From Helicobacter cinaedi CCUG 18818 = ATCC BAA-847 (GTDB taxonomy: Bacteria > Campylobacterota > Campylobacteria > Campylobacterales > Helicobacteraceae): a DNA stretch of 64,000 nt. A model generated the notes under the pieces. That model did no database searches, was not told the DNA's origin, and saw only the letters and a list, made by a program, of their open reading frames with translations. The position numbers were made by a program, and so were the translations under genes. Positions within the stretch are counted from its first letter, which is position 1; each line of letters opens with the position of its first letter. Location of the stretch: positions 693,318-757,317 of the forward strand of contig NZ_DS990391.1 of assembly GCF_000155475.1 (NCBI RefSeq). The letters run 5' to 3'. Shown here one piece after another: positions 34,115-43,189 of this stretch.

Positions 34115-34927
34115 ATGGCTAGAAAAGTCAAATCAAAAGCAAAATCAGGTGGCAAAATGTTTGATAGTATGTTTAATGATATAGGAGCATTTTGGTATAT
34201 TGTGCTATTTGTAGCTTCTATCTTTGGTGGGCTTGTAGGCTCACTCTCTGGTGGGGCTGGAATGATAACTATGCCCTTGCTTTTGTTGAGTGGATTAAAT
34301 CCGCTTCAAGCCCTAGCGACAAATAAGCTTCAAGCCTGTGTGGGTTCATTCACCGGAGCGGCTCATTATTATAAGGGTGGTTTGGTGGATTTGGGGCAAA
34401 GTCGCATTTGCATTGCCATAGCGGTGATATTTTCTGGCTTGGGGGCTTTTGCTGTGCAGTTTGTATCGCTTGAGATTCTATCTAAAATCCTGCCTTTTGT
34501 GATGATTCTTGTAGGAATGTATTTTTTGTTTTCACCAAAGCTAAGTGATAAGGATAGGGCAAAATCCCCGTGTCCATTTTTGCTCTATATGTCCTGTGCA
34601 GTGGCAAGTGTGTATGGTGGGCTTTTGGGTGTGGGGATAGGCTCTTTTGTGCTGATGATATTTGTTAGTATAGCAGGTTACGGCTTGAGTAAAGCCCTAG
34701 CACACTCTCGCGTTCTTGTTTTTAGTGGCAATCTCTCTTCTACTTTGCTTTTTATCATAGGTGGGAATGTGCTGTGGATTCTAGGTATATTAATGTGTGT
34801 GGGGCAGATGATAGGAGCGACTTTGGGAGCGAAACTTGCCATAAAACACGGAGCGATTATCCGCCCTGTGGTGATTTGCCTATGCTTTATTATATCTATA
34901 AGGCTGATTATTAAAGGGTTTTTTTAG
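34115..34927 (+). CDS. TSUP (TauE/SafE) family membrane transporter
   Basis: 270 residues and about eight membrane helices in two similar halves, each with a glycine-rich turn (GGLVGSLSGGAGMI and YGGLLGVGIGSFV). Family members export sulfite, sulfonates or other sulfur-containing anions; the substrate here is unknown. GCAAGG precedes ATG 34115. Convergent with murD. Confidence 0.87.
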   Translation: MARKVKSKAKSGGKMFDSMFNDIGAFWYIVLFVASIFGGLVGSLSGGAGMITMPLLLLSGLNPLQALATNKLQACVGSFTGAAHYYKGGLVDLGQSRICIAIAVIFSGLGAFAVQFVSLEILSKILPFVMILVGMYFLFSPKLSDKDRAKSPCPFLLYMSCAVASVYGGLLGVGIGSFVLMIFVSIAGYGLSKALAHSRVLVFSGNLSSTLLFIIGGNVLWILGILMCVGQMIGATLGAKLAIKHGAIIRPVVICLCFIISIRLIIKGFF

Positions 34928-34935
34928 TGTTAATC

Positions 34936-36201
34936 TTACTCATTTTTTAGGGCAAGTGAGACAAAGAGTTCGCCCCTCTCTTTATAGGAGCTAAATTGAT
35001 CCAAACTTGCCGCAGCGGGGGATAGCAAAACGACATCTTTAGAGGCATCTTTAGTGTCTGGTGCGCGTTTGGTATGGATTTTACTCATAGCGTTTGTGAG
35101 ATTTTCACATTTTGTAAGGGGGATACCATACTGCTTTGCCAAAGTAGCTAAACGCTCTTCATTTGCCCCAATGCTAAAAATCTCAATATCCGCTCCCTGC
35201 ATAGATTCAAAAAGAGGCGTGAGATTTGCCCCTTTATCATCACCGCCTAAGATAAGCATAAGGTGAGTGTTAGCATAGCGTTTGATAGCCTGAATCGTAG
35301 CATCTACATTTGTGCCTTTGCTATCATCAACCCATAGGCGATTATGCTTATCATAAAACTCTTCAATCCTGTGTTTGCCTATGCTAAAGCTATTGAGCCG
35401 CTTAATATCATCAGCTCCACAAGCAAGTTTAGCAATGCTTAAAGCAATCACGCTATCAAGCAAAAAAGGCTCTTTAAAGACAATATCTTGCAGGGCGATA
35501 GAGCATTTTTGGGCGAGATCAAGGCTAGATTCATAAGTGATAAGATTGCCTTTGTATTGGGCTACTATCTTATGATTAACAAATTGTGCGGGGATAATGG
35601 CGTGAGTTAAATTATCCATAATTGTAAGCGGACTAAGCTTATCGCTAATGTAGTTTTCAAAACTGCCGTGCCAAGTGATATGATCTTCTTTCACAGGCAA
35701 AAGGGCGTAGATTCTAGGATAGGCTTTGTGTGTGTAGTGCAGGGTAAATGAGCTTGTCTCAAGCACCCATATTTTTGTGGCTTTGTTTTGATACAAAAGG
35801 GCTAAGGGTGTGCCGATATTCCCTCCGCTTTGTGCGTGATAAGGCTCTAAAAGCAAAGTTGTCATTTCAGTGGTGGTCGTTTTACCATTTGTGCCACTTA
35901 TCCAAATGCTTAAAGGCGGATTTGCTTCCTTTTTTAAAAGCGTGTCAAAGTAATCATACTCACTTATAAGATTTTGTGCCCTTTGCACGAGCTGATGATA
36001 GGGCGGAATGCCCGGACTTAGAATCTCAATATCACTAGATTCTGGTTCAAAGGCATTTGAAGGGAGCAGGGCATTGCCAAAGCCATCTGTGCTTATAGTT
36101 TCAAACTTGTCATCATAAATATTAAGCTTATGTCCTTGATTATTAAGGAAGCTCACAAGTGGCGTAGTGGTAACCCCATAGCCAAAAATACTGATACGCA
36201 T
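34936..36201 (-). CDS. murD: UDP-N-acetylmuramoyl-L-alanine:D-glutamate ligase MurD
   Basis: Adds D-Glu to UDP-MurNAc-L-Ala in cytoplasmic peptidoglycan synthesis. 421 residues, slightly short as in other Helicobacter. ATP loop SGTNGKTTTTEM near 102; SKGTNVDAT and LILGGDDKGAN typical of Mur ligases. It lies 27 bases after mraY, the same pairing as in H. pylori. Confidence 0.95.
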   Translation of the reverse strand: MRISIFGYGVTTTPLVSFLNNQGHKLNIYDDKFETISTDGFGNALLPSNAFEPESSDIEILSPGIPPYHQLVQRAQNLISEYDYFDTLLKKEANPPLSIWISGTNGKTTTTEMTTLLLEPYHAQSGGNIGTPLALLYQNKATKIWVLETSSFTLHYTHKAYPRIYALLPVKEDHITWHGSFENYISDKLSPLTIMDNLTHAIIPAQFVNHKIVAQYKGNLITYESSLDLAQKCSIALQDIVFKEPFLLDSVIALSIAKLACGADDIKRLNSFSIGKHRIEEFYDKHNRLWVDDSKGTNVDATIQAIKRYANTHLMLILGGDDKGANLTPLFESMQGADIEIFSIGANEERLATLAKQYGIPLTKCENLTNAMSKIHTKRAPDTKDASKDVVLLSPAAASLDQFSSYKERGELFVSLALKNE

Positions 36202-36228
36202 AGATGTTCCTTATAGATTCTTAGATTT

Positions 36229-37308
36229 TTAGCGGATTTTAAGGCTAAGAATGGCGATGAGATTTGCTAAAATCGCAATAATCCAAAATCGCACAATAAT
36301 TTTATTTTCCGCCCAGCCCCGCACTTCAAAGTGATGATGAATAGGTGCCATAGCAAAGATTCTTTTCTTTCTATATTTATAGCTCCCCACTTGTAAAATC
36401 ACCGATAATGCTTCAATCACAAAAATAATACCAATGAGTAAGAGCAGAATCTCATTACTTGAAATAATTGCCATAAATGCGATGAATGCCCCAAGGCTAA
36501 GGCTTCCACTATCTCCCATAAAGACTTGAGCCGGGTGGCAGTTATACCACAAGAATCCAAAAAGCGCACCAATTAGGGCTACTGATAAAATAGCTAATTC
36601 CCCACTATCCACGACTTTGGGCCATAAAAGATAGCCAGAAAATCCTGCGTGTCCAGCCACATATACAAAAATGGAGAGTGAAAATAACGCACAAATGCTA
36701 GGCACAGTAGCCAAGCCATCAAGTCCATCGGTGATATTGACCGCATTGCTTGTGGCTAAAAATACAAGTATCCAAAATCCCAATGCAAGGACAGGGATTC
36801 CAGTGATTTTAAACGCACCTAAATCAAAAAGCGGATATTTCATAAATGGCACATAAAGATTTGTATTATGCCCGATATATAAAAGAGCAGAAGTAACAAG
36901 CAGTGCCACAACAAAGAGTAAAAAGAACTTCATCTTAGCACTCATTCCCGCGTTGCTTTTTGCTGATATTTTCATATAGTCATCTCTAGCTCCAATGAGT
37001 GCAAAGCTCACAATACAAAATAGCCCAAGCAACACATAGGGATTAAAAAGATTTGCACAGAGTAAAGAGGCAAAGAGCATACTTACAATAAAGACAATTC
37101 CGCCCATTGTGGGGGTGTTTTTCTTACCTTCGTGTGCGGCTACATAAGTGGATATGGGTTGATTAGCCTTTTTTGCCTTTGCCCACTTGATGAAACAAGG
37201 CATAAGCAGCACAGCACTTCCAAAGGCGAGAAAAAATGCCATTCCCGCACGGAAAGTAATGTAGGAGAAAATATTAATCCCAAAATGTTGGTAAAGCCAA
37301 TAGAGCAT
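36229..37308 (-). CDS. mraY: Phospho-N-acetylmuramoyl-pentapeptide transferase MraY
   Basis: Forms lipid I on the inner membrane. 359 residues and ten membrane helices. Signature parts are [19 protein letters not shown] with the catalytic Asp pair, [10 protein letters not shown], and [10 protein letters not shown] near the C-terminus. First gene of the mraY-murD unit; the start at 37308 is the only one that keeps the first helix. Confidence 0.96.
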   Translation of the reverse strand: MLYWLYQHFGINIFSYITFRAGMAFFLAFGSAVLLMPCFIKWAKAKKANQPISTYVAAHEGKKNTPTMGGIVFIVSMLFASLLCANLFNPYVLLGLFCIVSFALIGARDDYMKISAKSNAGMSAKMKFFLLFVVALLVTSALLYIGHNTNLYVPFMKYPLFDLGAFKITGIPVLALGFWILVFLATSNAVNITDGLDGLATVPSICALFSLSIFVYVAGHAGFSGYLLWPKVVDSGELAILSVALIGALFGFLWYNCHPAQVFMGDSGSLSLGAFIAFMAIISSNEILLLLIGIIFVIEALSVILQVGSYKYRKKRIFAMAPIHHHFEVRGWAENKIIVRFWIIAILANLIAILSLKIR

Positions 37309-37390
37309 ATTTGAATCCTTTGGTAGTTATGTGAATCTCACATAAAGCTAGGGAATTTGATTTGGTTGGTGAAAGATTTTTGATTTTAGC

Positions 37391-37396
37391 TACAAT
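37391..37396 (+). promoter_or_regulatory. Candidate -10 box for gpmI
   Basis: TACAAT lies 35 bases before the gpmI ATG with a T-rich stretch upstream and no -35, the usual promoter form in this phylum. AAAGGAAAG is the ribosome site. Confidence 0.45.
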
Positions 37397-37430
37397 TAGT
37401 TAATTTCAATCAAATATTAAAGGAAAGACA

Positions 37431-38900
37431 ATGAAAGCGATTCTTGTGATTACTGATGGGATAGGTTATAGCCATAAAACAACACACAACGCTTTTTATC
37501 ACGCTAAAAAGCCAAACTATGATTATTTATTTGAAAATGTGCCTTATGGTATGATTGATACATTTGGCTTGAGTGTGGGGCTGCCGGAAGGGCAAATGGG
37601 AAACTCGGAAGTGGGGCATATGTGTATTGGCTCGGGGCGGATTTTGTATCAAGATTTAGTTAGGATTGCAAATGCCATTACAAGCGGTGAGTTGGCTCAA
37701 AATCCTGCGTTGCTTCAAGCGGTGGCAGATTCTAGCGTAGTGCATTTATGTGGGTTGTTAAGTGATGGTGGGGTGCATTCACATATCTCGCATTTTAAGG
37801 CTTTGATAGAGATTTTATCCATTCAAGGCAAAACTATCAAGCTTCATCTTATCACTGATGGGCGAGATGTCCTGCCACAGAGTGCGTTAGGGTATTTAAG
37901 CGAGATAGAAAAGCTGTGTAATGAAAAAGTAAGTATCGCAAGTATTTCAGGGCGATTTTATGCTATGGATAGGGATAAGCGGTGGGAGCGAGTGCAACAA
38001 GCCCATCAAAGCATAGCACAAGGCAGGAATCCTAGCTCCATTTCTCCGCAAGAGTATGTTAAGAATCAATATAATGAAGGGATTTTTGATGAGTTTATTA
38101 TCCCGGCGAGTTTTGGCGGATATAAGGGTATGGAGGCAGGAGAGGCTTTTATCTTTGTGAATTTCCGCTCTGATAGGGCAAGAGAGATTGTAGAATCTTT
38201 AGGCAATCCACAATTTAGTGAGTTTGAGCGGGAGTTTATCCCACTATCTATCGCCACGATGACAGAATATGACGCGACATTTCCCTATCCCATACTTTTT
38301 CCCAAGCAAAAGGTGCAAAATACCCTTGCAGAAGTCATTGCCACAAATGGTTTAAGGCAGTTTCACACCGCTGAAACAGAAAAATACGCACATGTTACAT
38401 TTTTCTTTAATGGTGGGCGGGAAGAGCCCTATCCCAATGAAGAGCGTTGCCTTGTGCCTTCACCTAATGTGAAGACCTATGACTTGCAACCGGAGATGAG
38501 TGCGAATGAAGTGGGGCAATGTGTGCTAGGGGCGATGGAAAAGGGCTATGATTTTATTGTTGTGAATTTTGCTAATGGCGATATGGTAGGGCATACGGGC
38601 AATTTTGAAGCGGCGATTAGGGCTGTTGAAGCGGTGGATTATGAGCTTGGCAGGATTATAGAATCTGCTAAGGCAAATGACTATGCGTTATTTATCACAA
38701 GCGATCACGGCAATTGCGAAGAGATGAAAGATGATAATGGCAATATGCTGACAAATCACACAATCGGGCAGGTATGGTGCTTTGGAATGATTAATGGAGT
38801 TACACATATCGCTAATGGTGGATTAAATAATATCGCCCCAAGTATCCTAAAGGCGATGAATCTACCTATACCGCAGGAGATGGACAAGCCATTGTTTTAG
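37431..38900 (+). CDS. gpmI: 2,3-bisphosphoglycerate-independent phosphoglycerate mutase
   Basis: Interconverts 3- and 2-phosphoglycerate in glycolysis/gluconeogenesis with two manganese ions. 489 residues. ITDGIGYS carries the first metal Asp, MGNSEVGHM near 57 carries the phosphorylated Ser, [12 protein letters not shown] and [10 protein letters not shown] complete the alkaline-phosphatase-like site. Confidence 0.96.
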   Translation: MKAILVITDGIGYSHKTTHNAFYHAKKPNYDYLFENVPYGMIDTFGLSVGLPEGQMGNSEVGHMCIGSGRILYQDLVRIANAITSGELAQNPALLQAVADSSVVHLCGLLSDGGVHSHISHFKALIEILSIQGKTIKLHLITDGRDVLPQSALGYLSEIEKLCNEKVSIASISGRFYAMDRDKRWERVQQAHQSIAQGRNPSSISPQEYVKNQYNEGIFDEFIIPASFGGYKGMEAGEAFIFVNFRSDRAREIVESLGNPQFSEFEREFIPLSIATMTEYDATFPYPILFPKQKVQNTLAEVIATNGLRQFHTAETEKYAHVTFFFNGGREEPYPNEERCLVPSPNVKTYDLQPEMSANEVGQCVLGAMEKGYDFIVVNFANGDMVGHTGNFEAAIRAVEAVDYELGRIIESAKANDYALFITSDHGNCEEMKDDNGNMLTNHTIGQVWCFGMINGVTHIANGGLNNIAPSILKAMNLPIPQEMDKPLF

Positions 38901-39008
38901 ATTCTAGCCGCAAGGACAAAATGGCATATTTTGAGTTAAGAAAAGACGAGTATATATGGCGATAGGAATATCTAAGCTTAAGTAGGATATTGCAAGTTTA
39001 GAATCTGC

Positions 39009-39054
39009 TATAATACGCACTCTAAAATCGTAAAAGTAACGATTTTGCTACAAT
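39009..39054 (+). promoter_or_regulatory. Two candidate -10 boxes flanking an inverted repeat, upstream of the second R-M gene
   Basis: TATAAT at 39009-39014 and TACAAT at 39049-39054. Between them AAAATCGT (39024-39031) and ACGATTTT (39039-39046) form an 8-bp inverted repeat with a 7-base spacer, placed like an operator. No controller protein gene is adjacent. Confidence 0.4.
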
Positions 39055-39083
39055 ACAAACTTTAATCACAAAAGGCGAGTAAA

Positions 39084-40906
39084 ATGTATCCCCTAAACCT
39101 CCCCGAAGAAGAGCTAAAGCACAAAGTCGCCACCGATTTTTTCAGCCCAAACCCACAGAGTGAAAATATAAATCTAGACAAAGAGCAAAAAGCCCTTTTA
39201 AAACATCTAGATTCTACACAGATTCTAGGACGCATTGACTTTTGCATAAGTTATAACGCAAAGACACTTTTTCAGCCTATAAACTTCCTGTGGGCAGAAG
39301 CCAAAAAAGGCAATAGGGCAGATATTATAGAATCTTTTATCCAGCTAATCCTAACCATAGGCAAGGAAAAAACCTATGAAAACAACCTCCCGCCCCTTTT
39401 CTTAGGGGCTTACGATTGCGAGAAAATCGCCTTTATCCCCTACCACGAGCTAGATTCTATCTTTACACAAAATGACTTTAATTGGAATGTAACCCCAAGT
39501 AAGCACGACACAAAAGAGTTTAAAACACTCTACACCAAAACAAAAGAACTTTTAGAATCTAAAAAGCTACAATTTAACTTCAAAAGCGACTATAAAGAAT
39601 TGCAATCTTTCATACGCCTAAACTTCACGCTAAATAATGAAAACATCGCCAAAATCCCCATAACCAAAAACAACTTCACCACCATTTATCAAAAATGGCT
39701 TTTAAGCGTAGCCCCAAGCATTGGCATTGATTGGAATCTCGCTAAAAACGCAGGGATTTTAGACGCAGATTTCTACCTAGCGGATTTATTAAGTGCTGAA
39801 AATCAAAGCCTATTAGATAAACTTTTTGTCGTGCTAAAACAAACGCATTATGAGTTTAATAAAACCACCACATTTATGGGGACACAGCAAAAAGATACCG
39901 CAAGTTTTAATGATAATCAAAAAGCCCACACAGCCTTTTGGAATCTCTATGAACGCCCACCAAAAGAAGAGTATTGGAGCTACATTATAGATAGGCGAGA
40001 TTTGCTAGTCCCTAGCGATATCAGGGAGAGAAAGGGAGCATTTTTCACCCCGCAAATTTGGGTTAGCAAAGCCCAAAGCTACCTAGCAAAAGCCTTAGGT
40101 GAAAACTATCAAAGCGAGTATTATATATGGGATTGTGCCGCAGGGACAGGCAATCTGCTTACAAACCTTACAGAATCTCACAGGCTCTATGCTTCTACCT
40201 TAGATATGGCTGATGTAGAGATTATGCAAGAATTATCAAGCAAAAATGCCCTGCACCTACTGCCAAAGCATATTTTTCAATTTGACTTTTTAAACGATGA
40301 GTTTTTTGACAAGCCTTGTGAGAAACACGCCACCCCTTCTCATACTGATTCCACCCCCCCCCCCCCATTTGTCATACTGAGCGTGAGCTAGTATCTAGCC
40401 AAACGCCCAAAAGTGCGGCTTCTAAAGATGATTATTTTAAAGGCTTTGTAAATCCAAACTGCGAAGATTGTAAAAAGTCTAAACTTCCCCCAAAATTACA
40501 AGAGATTCTAAAAAATGATGAAAAACGCAAAAAGCTTATCATCTTTATCAATCCTCCCTATGCGGAAGCGGCAAGCACCAGAACAACTACTAGTTTCAAC
40601 AATGAAAACAAAACAAATGTTAGCAATCAAACTTTAATTTCTCAGCGATATATGAAAGATTATAATAAGTCTGTTAGGGAACTTTTCGCGCAATTTTTTA
40701 TAAGAATCTACAATGAGATTCCACACTGCCACCTAGCTGCCTTTTCAACGCTTAAATATGTCAATTCTAGTAATTTCATAAGGTTTAGAGAGAGCTTTCA
40801 AGCAAAGTTTCTAAAAGGCTTTATTGCTCCAGCTTACACCTTTGATAATGTCAAGGGCAATTTCCCCATAGGCTTTTTAGTATGGGATTTAAGCCAAAAA
40901 GAATAA
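39084..40906 (+). CDS. N6-adenine methylase/restriction enzyme, N-terminal part; phase-variable and OFF
   Basis: The first frame (39084-40391) has an N-terminal nuclease-like region (ILGRIDFCISY, FLWAEAKKG: an EAK-type PD-(D/E)XK core) and methylase motif I, WDCAAGTGNLL, near residue 350. It breaks at a C13 tract (40354-40366) and stops at 40391. The downstream frame is open from the tract to 40906 and holds motif IV, FINPPYAEA, then FPIGFLVWDLSQ. C14 or C11 would join them into about 607 residues. The enzyme still lacks a target-recognition part, which I place at 42061-43110 beyond two toxin-antitoxin pairs. Eco57I/type IIG-like by layout. Confidence 0.82.
40336..40396 (+). repeat. Partial palindromic elements enclosing a C13 phase-variation tract
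   Basis: CTTCTCATACTGATTCCA (40336-40353) is followed by C13 (40354-40366) and then by a left half-element TTGTCATACTGAGCGTGAGC from 40369. The C run is where the sister array at 42611 has only CCC or CCCC. Confidence 0.88.
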
Positions 40907-40951
40907 AACATAAGAATTTTTGCTAAAATTCAAGCAAAAAAGGAGTAAAAA

Positions 40952-41203
40952 ATGACTTTGATACTAGAAAATGTAGATACAAGCATCTTGCGTGTTATAG
41001 AATCTTTGCAAGGATTAAATAAAGACTTGCAAATAGAAGTGCAAGATGAATGCCCTATTTGTAAAGCCCACGACTACACGCCAAGCAAAAAGGCAGCAAA
41101 AAAGCTAAAAAAATCGCTTAAAGAGATTGAGAAAAAACGCAAGAAAGGCACGCTAAAATCTTTTGACAGCATAGAGGAGCTAAAAGCGGAGCTTCTATCG
41201 TGA
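40952..41203 (+). CDS. Antitoxin of a YafQ-type pair
   Basis: 83 residues. Begins MTLILENV; the middle has CPICKAHDYTPS with two Cys and the end is a Lys-rich helix and an acidic tail (SIEELKAELL) of the sort that wraps a toxin. Its stop overlaps the toxin start by 4 bases. AAAGGAG ribosome site. No clear DNA-binding fold can be read, so repression of its own operon is only likely by analogy. Confidence 0.78.
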   Translation: MTLILENVDTSILRVIESLQGLNKDLQIEVQDECPICKAHDYTPSKKAAKKLKKSLKEIEKKRKKGTLKSFDSIEELKAELLS

Positions 41204-41469
41204 AATACACAATCACTTATACAAAAGCTTTTAAAAAAGACTTTAAAAAGTTAAGCCCAAAAGACCAAGAGCATACGCTAGAGATTCTCACACGCCTTGC
41301 TAATGGTGAGAGCCTAGAGCCAAAATACAAAGACCACGCACTTAAAGGAGAGTATGCAAATTGTAGGGACTGCCATATCCGCCCTGATTTAGTGCTGATT
41401 TATCGTTACAATGATGACTTTTTAGAACTAGTGGCAATGCGTATTAGTAGCCATAGCGAAGTGTTTTGA
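41200..41469 (+). CDS. YafQ/RelE-type toxin (mRNA interferase)
   Basis: 89 residues. The C-terminal pattern RDCHIRPDLVLIYRYNDD followed by ISSHSEVF matches YafQ, with the catalytic His/Asp/Arg region and final SHSxxF. YafQ toxins cut mRNA on the ribosome. Directly coupled to the antitoxin (ATGA-type overlap). Confidence 0.9.
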   Translation: MKYTITYTKAFKKDFKKLSPKDQEHTLEILTRLANGESLEPKYKDHALKGEYANCRDCHIRPDLVLIYRYNDDFLELVAMRISSHSEVF

Positions 41470-41489
41470 TTTGATAAAAGGAGTAGAAA

Positions 41490-41681
41490 ATGACTTTGAT
41501 ATTAGAAAATGTCAAGCAAGAGTTTTTAGATGACTTTAAAGCCCTAGCGGATAAGACACAAGCACATCTAAGCATAGAGCAGACAAAAACCGATGACTTC
41601 CAGCAATTACGCGAAGCTATGTTGCAGGATTTAAAAAAGCCAGAAAATAAAGCCGTGTTTGAAAGGCTTAAAGATAAATGA
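41490..41681 (+). CDS. Antitoxin of a Doc/Fic-type pair
   Basis: 63 residues. It begins with the same MTLILENV as the first antitoxin and shares its ribosome-site region at DNA level; the remainder differs and ends FERLKDK. Its stop overlaps the toxin start by 4 bases. Role inferred from position in front of a Doc-like toxin and from size. Confidence 0.75.
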   Translation: MTLILENVKQEFLDDFKALADKTQAHLSIEQTKTDDFQQLREAMLQDLKKPENKAVFERLKDK

Positions 41682-42064
41682 GATATTTAAGCTTACAAGA
41701 AGTGCAAATAATGTACGATGATATTATCAATGAAATAGGCGGACTAAGTGGGGCAAATCCTAAGCAAATCGCCCTTTTAGATTCTGCACTGACACAAATC
41801 CAAAATGATGATTATTACCCAAGCTTTATAGATAAGCTTACCCATTTAATGTTTGCCTGTGTGAAGTTCCACCCCTTTGCAGATGGCAATAAACGCACCG
41901 CACTTTACATAGCAAAAGCCTTTATCAAGCTAAACCGCCCAGATTCTCTCCCTACTGATTTCTACCAAAAGTTAGAAGATGTTATCGTTAGCGTAGCAAG
42001 TGATAAGCTAAGCAAAGATGAGTTAGCACAGATTCTAAGCGATATGCTAAAAGGCGTTAAATGA
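41678..42064 (+). CDS. Doc-like (Fic-fold) toxin
   Basis: 128 residues. The Fic motif HPFADGNKRTAL near 67-78 is complete, with the short length and N-terminal helix of death-on-curing (Doc) proteins, which phosphorylate elongation factor EF-Tu. The stop overlaps the ATG of the following R-M fragment by 4 bases. Confidence 0.9.
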   Translation: MRYLSLQEVQIMYDDIINEIGGLSGANPKQIALLDSALTQIQNDDYYPSFIDKLTHLMFACVKFHPFADGNKRTALYIAKAFIKLNRPDSLPTDFYQKLEDVIVSVASDKLSKDELAQILSDMLKGVK

Positions 42065-43110
42065 AAAGCAGCATAATCTTAGATATTTTTGATGAAAACG
42101 GGGCGAGTTTAGGGAAAAAGCGATTCTATACAACACATTCAAAACAGCAGAATCTAAATCAATGGTTAAAAAACTTTATAGACACAAACAACAAGGAACT
42201 ATGTGCGATTTGTTGTATTGGAACAGATTTTCAGCATAATAACTTTTGCAACATTAACTTTTGGGATTCTATTAAAGGGGTAGGTAACGCAAAAGGCATT
42301 TCAAAATTTAAAATCACACCAAATAATCTTATCCCAACAAGCATTTATTTCTCCGTCCGTCATTGTATCAAAGCCACTTGGATAAATGATAGAGACCAGT
42401 TTCTAGCCCCTAATAAAAAATGGGAAAAGGACGAGGAATTTCAAAACGACTGCCTTATTTTTATGCTTTTTCACGGACAAAATAGAATTACTGCTAAAGA
42501 GGGTATAAATCACTTTATCCCCTTTAGCGAAAAAGATTTAAACGCTGGGGAAGCCTTTGAAAGCCACTTTATGCTTGAATTTATACAAGGTAAAATAAAA
42601 CTAGATTCCACTTGTCATACTGATTCTACCCCTTGCCATACCGACTCTACCCTTTGTCATACTGAGCGGAGCGAAGTATCTCACACAAAATCTAAAAGAG
42701 ATTTTTCGTTTGCTACGCAAATTCAAAATGACAATACTCACACTTGCAAAAACGACAAAACAAAATCCAAACTCTTGCAACAAAGTCTTTTTAACGATGA
42801 GCAAGACTTTATCCCCACAAAGCCACTTGAATTTGGCGATGAAGCAAAAGAAGTGCTACAAGTAGGAAAAGAGCTTTTTAAGCACTACCACGGACAAGCA
42901 AAAGATTCTAAAGACTATAACGCAAACGCCGCACTCTATGACATTAAAGCCCACTTTCAAGGCTTTAATGATAAGGGTAAAATGAACCCACCCCAAAAAG
43001 CCGATGATGAAGCCTACAAAGAAAAGCTAGGCATACTCAACTATGCCCTAAAAAACTTAGCCAAAAAGATAGAAGTAAAAGTCTATAAATACGGCTTTTT
43101 GCTACCATAA
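42061..43110 (+). CDS. Probable C-terminal (target-recognition) part of the split restriction-modification enzyme
   Basis: 349 residues with no start-proximal domain of its own. It begins SIILDIFDENGASLGKKRFYTTH, which reads as the continuation of FLVWDLSQKE at 40906 in methylase/type IIG proteins (a beta strand after FPIGFLVWD, then a KxFY motif). The end, YALKNLAKKIEVKVYKYGFL, looks like a natural C-terminus. Residues about 183-225 come from a palindromic-element array. The alternative is a separate gene; I prefer a gene interrupted by the toxin-antitoxin cassette. Confidence 0.65.
   Translation: MKSSIILDIFDENGASLGKKRFYTTHSKQQNLNQWLKNFIDTNNKELCAICCIGTDFQHNNFCNINFWDSIKGVGNAKGISKFKITPNNLIPTSIYFSVRHCIKATWINDRDQFLAPNKKWEKDEEFQNDCLIFMLFHGQNRITAKEGINHFIPFSEKDLNAGEAFESHFMLEFIQGKIKLDSTCHTDSTPCHTDSTLCHTERSEVSHTKSKRDFSFATQIQNDNTHTCKNDKTKSKLLQQSLFNDEQDFIPTKPLEFGDEAKEVLQVGKELFKHYHGQAKDSKDYNANAALYDIKAHFQGFNDKGKMNPPQKADDEAYKEKLGILNYALKNLAKKIEVKVYKYGFLLP
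42611..42734 (+). repeat. Palindromic-element array with 21-bp tandem units
   Basis: Units CTTGTCATACTGATTCTACC(C) at 42611-42631 and a diverged one at 42632-42652 encode CHTDSTP and CHTDSTL; a third left end at 42653 continues into a full element ending AAAATGACAA at 42734. Confidence 0.85.
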
Positions 43111-43189
43111 GGTTGTGTCATTGATATACCTTGTCATATGTCTTACTCAAAAAGACAGATAAGGCATATTGGAATCTAAGTATCAAACC

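Noticed and set aside
17041-42740. CRISPR array from the repeated TTGTCATACTGAGC sequences
   Set aside because: Spacing is irregular, copies are inside coding sequences and palindromic over their length, and there are no cas genes.
43111-43189. Terminator between the split R-M gene and the PepSY gene
   Set aside because: A partial inverted repeat (CCTTGTCATATGTCTT against AAGACAGATAAGG) is present but with mismatches and no T-run.
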